Shown in pieces: positions 6,790 to 7,168 of a stretch of DNA of 7,168 nucleotides. The notes under the pieces are model-generated. The model was not told where the DNA came from, did no database searches, and saw only the letters and a program-made list of their open reading frames with translations. The stretch covers positions 1 through 7,168 of the forward strand of contig JAJYPU010000093.1 in NCBI GenBank assembly GCA_021795095.1, read 5' to 3'. Source of the DNA: Actinomycetes bacterium. Lineage in GTDB: Bacteria > Actinomycetota > Acidimicrobiia > Acidimicrobiales > RAAP-2. Position numbers and translations under genes: made by a program. The first letter of the stretch is position 1; every line of letters starts with the position of its first letter.

Positions 6790-6936
6790 ATGGATCGAAT
6801 CAGTTCAGAAACTCTGCGCGGCGGGACAACCTCACCAGAAACGGTCTTGGCGCCGTTACTTCGCAAGAACGACACCGTGACGATCGCACAGCCGAGATCC
6901 TCGCCTCCGGCGCCGCCCGCCACCGAGGAGGTGTGA
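6790..6936 (+). CDS. Candidate small protein of 48 residues, function unknown
   Basis: An ATG at 6790 opens a 48-codon frame ending in TGA at 6934-6936. AGGAG at 6778-6782 lies seven bases upstream, an ideal ribosome binding site. The predicted protein starts MDRISSETLRGG, has a short hydrophobic stretch (TVLAPLL) and ends in a proline-rich, acidic tail (SSPPAPPATEEV). It has no cysteine, no signal peptide and no membrane segment, and I recognise no family. Third codon positions are mixed in the first third and strongly G/C afterwards, which is only partly like the neighbours. It could be a genuine small protein or a chance frame; the ribosome site is the main argument for it. Confidence 0.3.
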   Translation: MDRISSETLRGGTTSPETVLAPLLRKNDTVTIAQPRSSPPAPPATEEV

Positions 6937-6946
6937 CCGAACACCT
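6929..6946 (+). repeat. Inverted repeat AGGTGT/ACACCT with a 6-base loop
   Basis: AGGTGT at 6929-6934 and ACACCT at 6941-6946 are perfect complements around a GACCGA loop. The structure overlaps the stop codon of the candidate 48-codon ORF. TTGTCAAT rather than a run of T follows, so it is at best a weak terminator; a protein binding site is also possible. Confidence 0.35.
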
Positions 6947-6964
6947 TGTCAATCCGCGCGCCTG

Positions 6965-7001
6965 TGCTCAATCACACCGGTGCACTGGGAACCATTGAGC
7001 A
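6965..7001. repeat. Spaced 8-bp inverted repeat TGCTCAAT / ATTGAGCA
   Basis: TGCTCAAT at 6965-6972 is perfectly complementary to ATTGAGCA at 6994-7001, with a 21-base spacer that contains the 8-bp palindrome CACCGGTG at 6975-6982. It lies 45-82 bases before the start of the last candidate gene, a position compatible with an operator or a leader RNA stem. Confidence 0.45.
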
Positions 7002-7046
7002 ATCGGCATCCGCCATTCGATCTTGAACGACTGTGAGGATTTAACC

Positions 7047-7168
7047 GTGCGACCTGTGAACCTCGCCATCGCCAACGCTGGCGGGACGCTCGATGTCCTT
7101 GTCGACGCCATAAACGAGGCGTTCCAGGCGGCGCTCGCGCCCGCGAAAGAGTTGCTCGGCGTAGAAGG
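7047..7168 (+). CDS. Probable start of an unidentified gene, cut by the right window edge
   Basis: A GTG at 7047 opens a frame that stays open to the right edge (40 codons). GAGG at 7035-7038 lies eight bases upstream as a ribosome site. The protein begins VRPVNLAIANAGG and continues with a segment rich in Ala, Leu, Asp and Glu (DVLVDAINEAFQAAL, then AKELLGVEG) that looks like an amphipathic helix. G+C rises again relative to the region before it. I recognise no family from this fragment. A second in-frame GTG at 7056 and a TTG at 7023 are alternative starts. The opposite strand is also open here but has less protein-like composition and no obvious start. Confidence 0.4.
   Translation, partial: MRPVNLAIANAGGTLDVLVDAINEAFQAALAPAKELLGVE

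Larger units (their letters stand above)
6730..7046. other. Lower-GC region with no recognised large gene
   Basis: Between the SDR stop and the last candidate start, base composition drops visibly: I count about 53% G+C over 6741-6860, below the neighbouring genes. No protein family is recognisable in any of the six frames. The region contains a candidate 48-codon ORF at 6790-6936, a hairpin at 6929-6946 and a spaced inverted repeat at 6965-7001. It could be a small-gene locus, an untranslated leader or decayed sequence from a past insertion. Confidence 0.5.

Noticed and set aside
6761..6880. 39-codon plus-strand frame with a GTG start after GGAGGAG
   Set aside because: The ribosome site is only three bases from the GTG, the frame is very short, and it overlaps the 48-codon ORF that has better spacing and an ATG. 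It remains a weak alternative.
6790..6936. The small ORF as a RiPP precursor for the radical SAM/SPASM enzyme
   Set aside because: The enzyme matches sulfatase-maturating proteins in its cysteine pattern and lies more than 5 kb away on the other strand. The peptide has no cysteine and no recognisable leader or core pattern.
6735..6971. 78-residue minus-strand frame in the low-GC region
   Set aside because: It has no clear ribosome site or recognisable domain, and it lies antisense to the better-supported 48-codon candidate.
6297..6998. Plus-strand frame running out of the SDR gene into the right-hand region
   Set aside because: Its first two thirds are an alternative frame of the SDR gene. 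The part beyond 6730 has no good start or family resemblance.

Overview
This is a GC-rich window with dense, short-spaced genes, frequent GTG starts and long antisense shadow frames. Gene content and codon use point to a high-GC actinobacterium, possibly of the Acidimicrobiia type. That placement is an inference; the sequence carries no taxonomic marker.

Layout, left to right. (1) Positions 1-1096, minus strand: a radical SAM/SPASM anaerobic sulfatase-maturating enzyme, cut by the left edge but nearly complete, with all eleven expected cluster cysteines. (2) Positions 1193-2008, plus strand: a NagD-like HAD-IIA phosphatase, divergent from (1). (3) Positions 2010-3889, minus strand: a two-component system with a DesK-like membrane histidine kinase followed by a NarL/FixJ-type response regulator. 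The two genes are coupled by a TGATG stop/start overlap. The regulator's stop lies one base from the stop of the phosphatase gene. (4) Positions 4085-5862, plus strand: an ABC exporter of the bacitracin/lantibiotic-resistance type, with ATPase and ABC-2 permease genes overlapping by ATGA. It diverges from the two-component system across a 195-bp shared control region. (5) Positions 5947-6729, plus strand: a classical SDR oxidoreductase with its own Shine-Dalgarno site. (6) Positions 6730-7168: a stretch of visibly lower GC content with no recognisable large gene. It holds a candidate 48-codon ORF with a good ribosome binding site, two inverted repeats, and the probable start of another gene that runs off the right edge.

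How the genes work together. The kinase/regulator pair and the divergent ABC exporter form the only clear functional module. The likely model is that the kinase senses an envelope or drug signal and the regulator switches on the exporter from the shared intergenic region. This is inferred from arrangement and family precedent. The sulfatase-maturating enzyme, the phosphatase and the SDR look like independent housekeeping or accessory metabolic genes. I see no CRISPR array, tRNA, rRNA or intact mobile element, and nothing that amounts to a convincing new system. The least explained part is the right-hand 440 bp.
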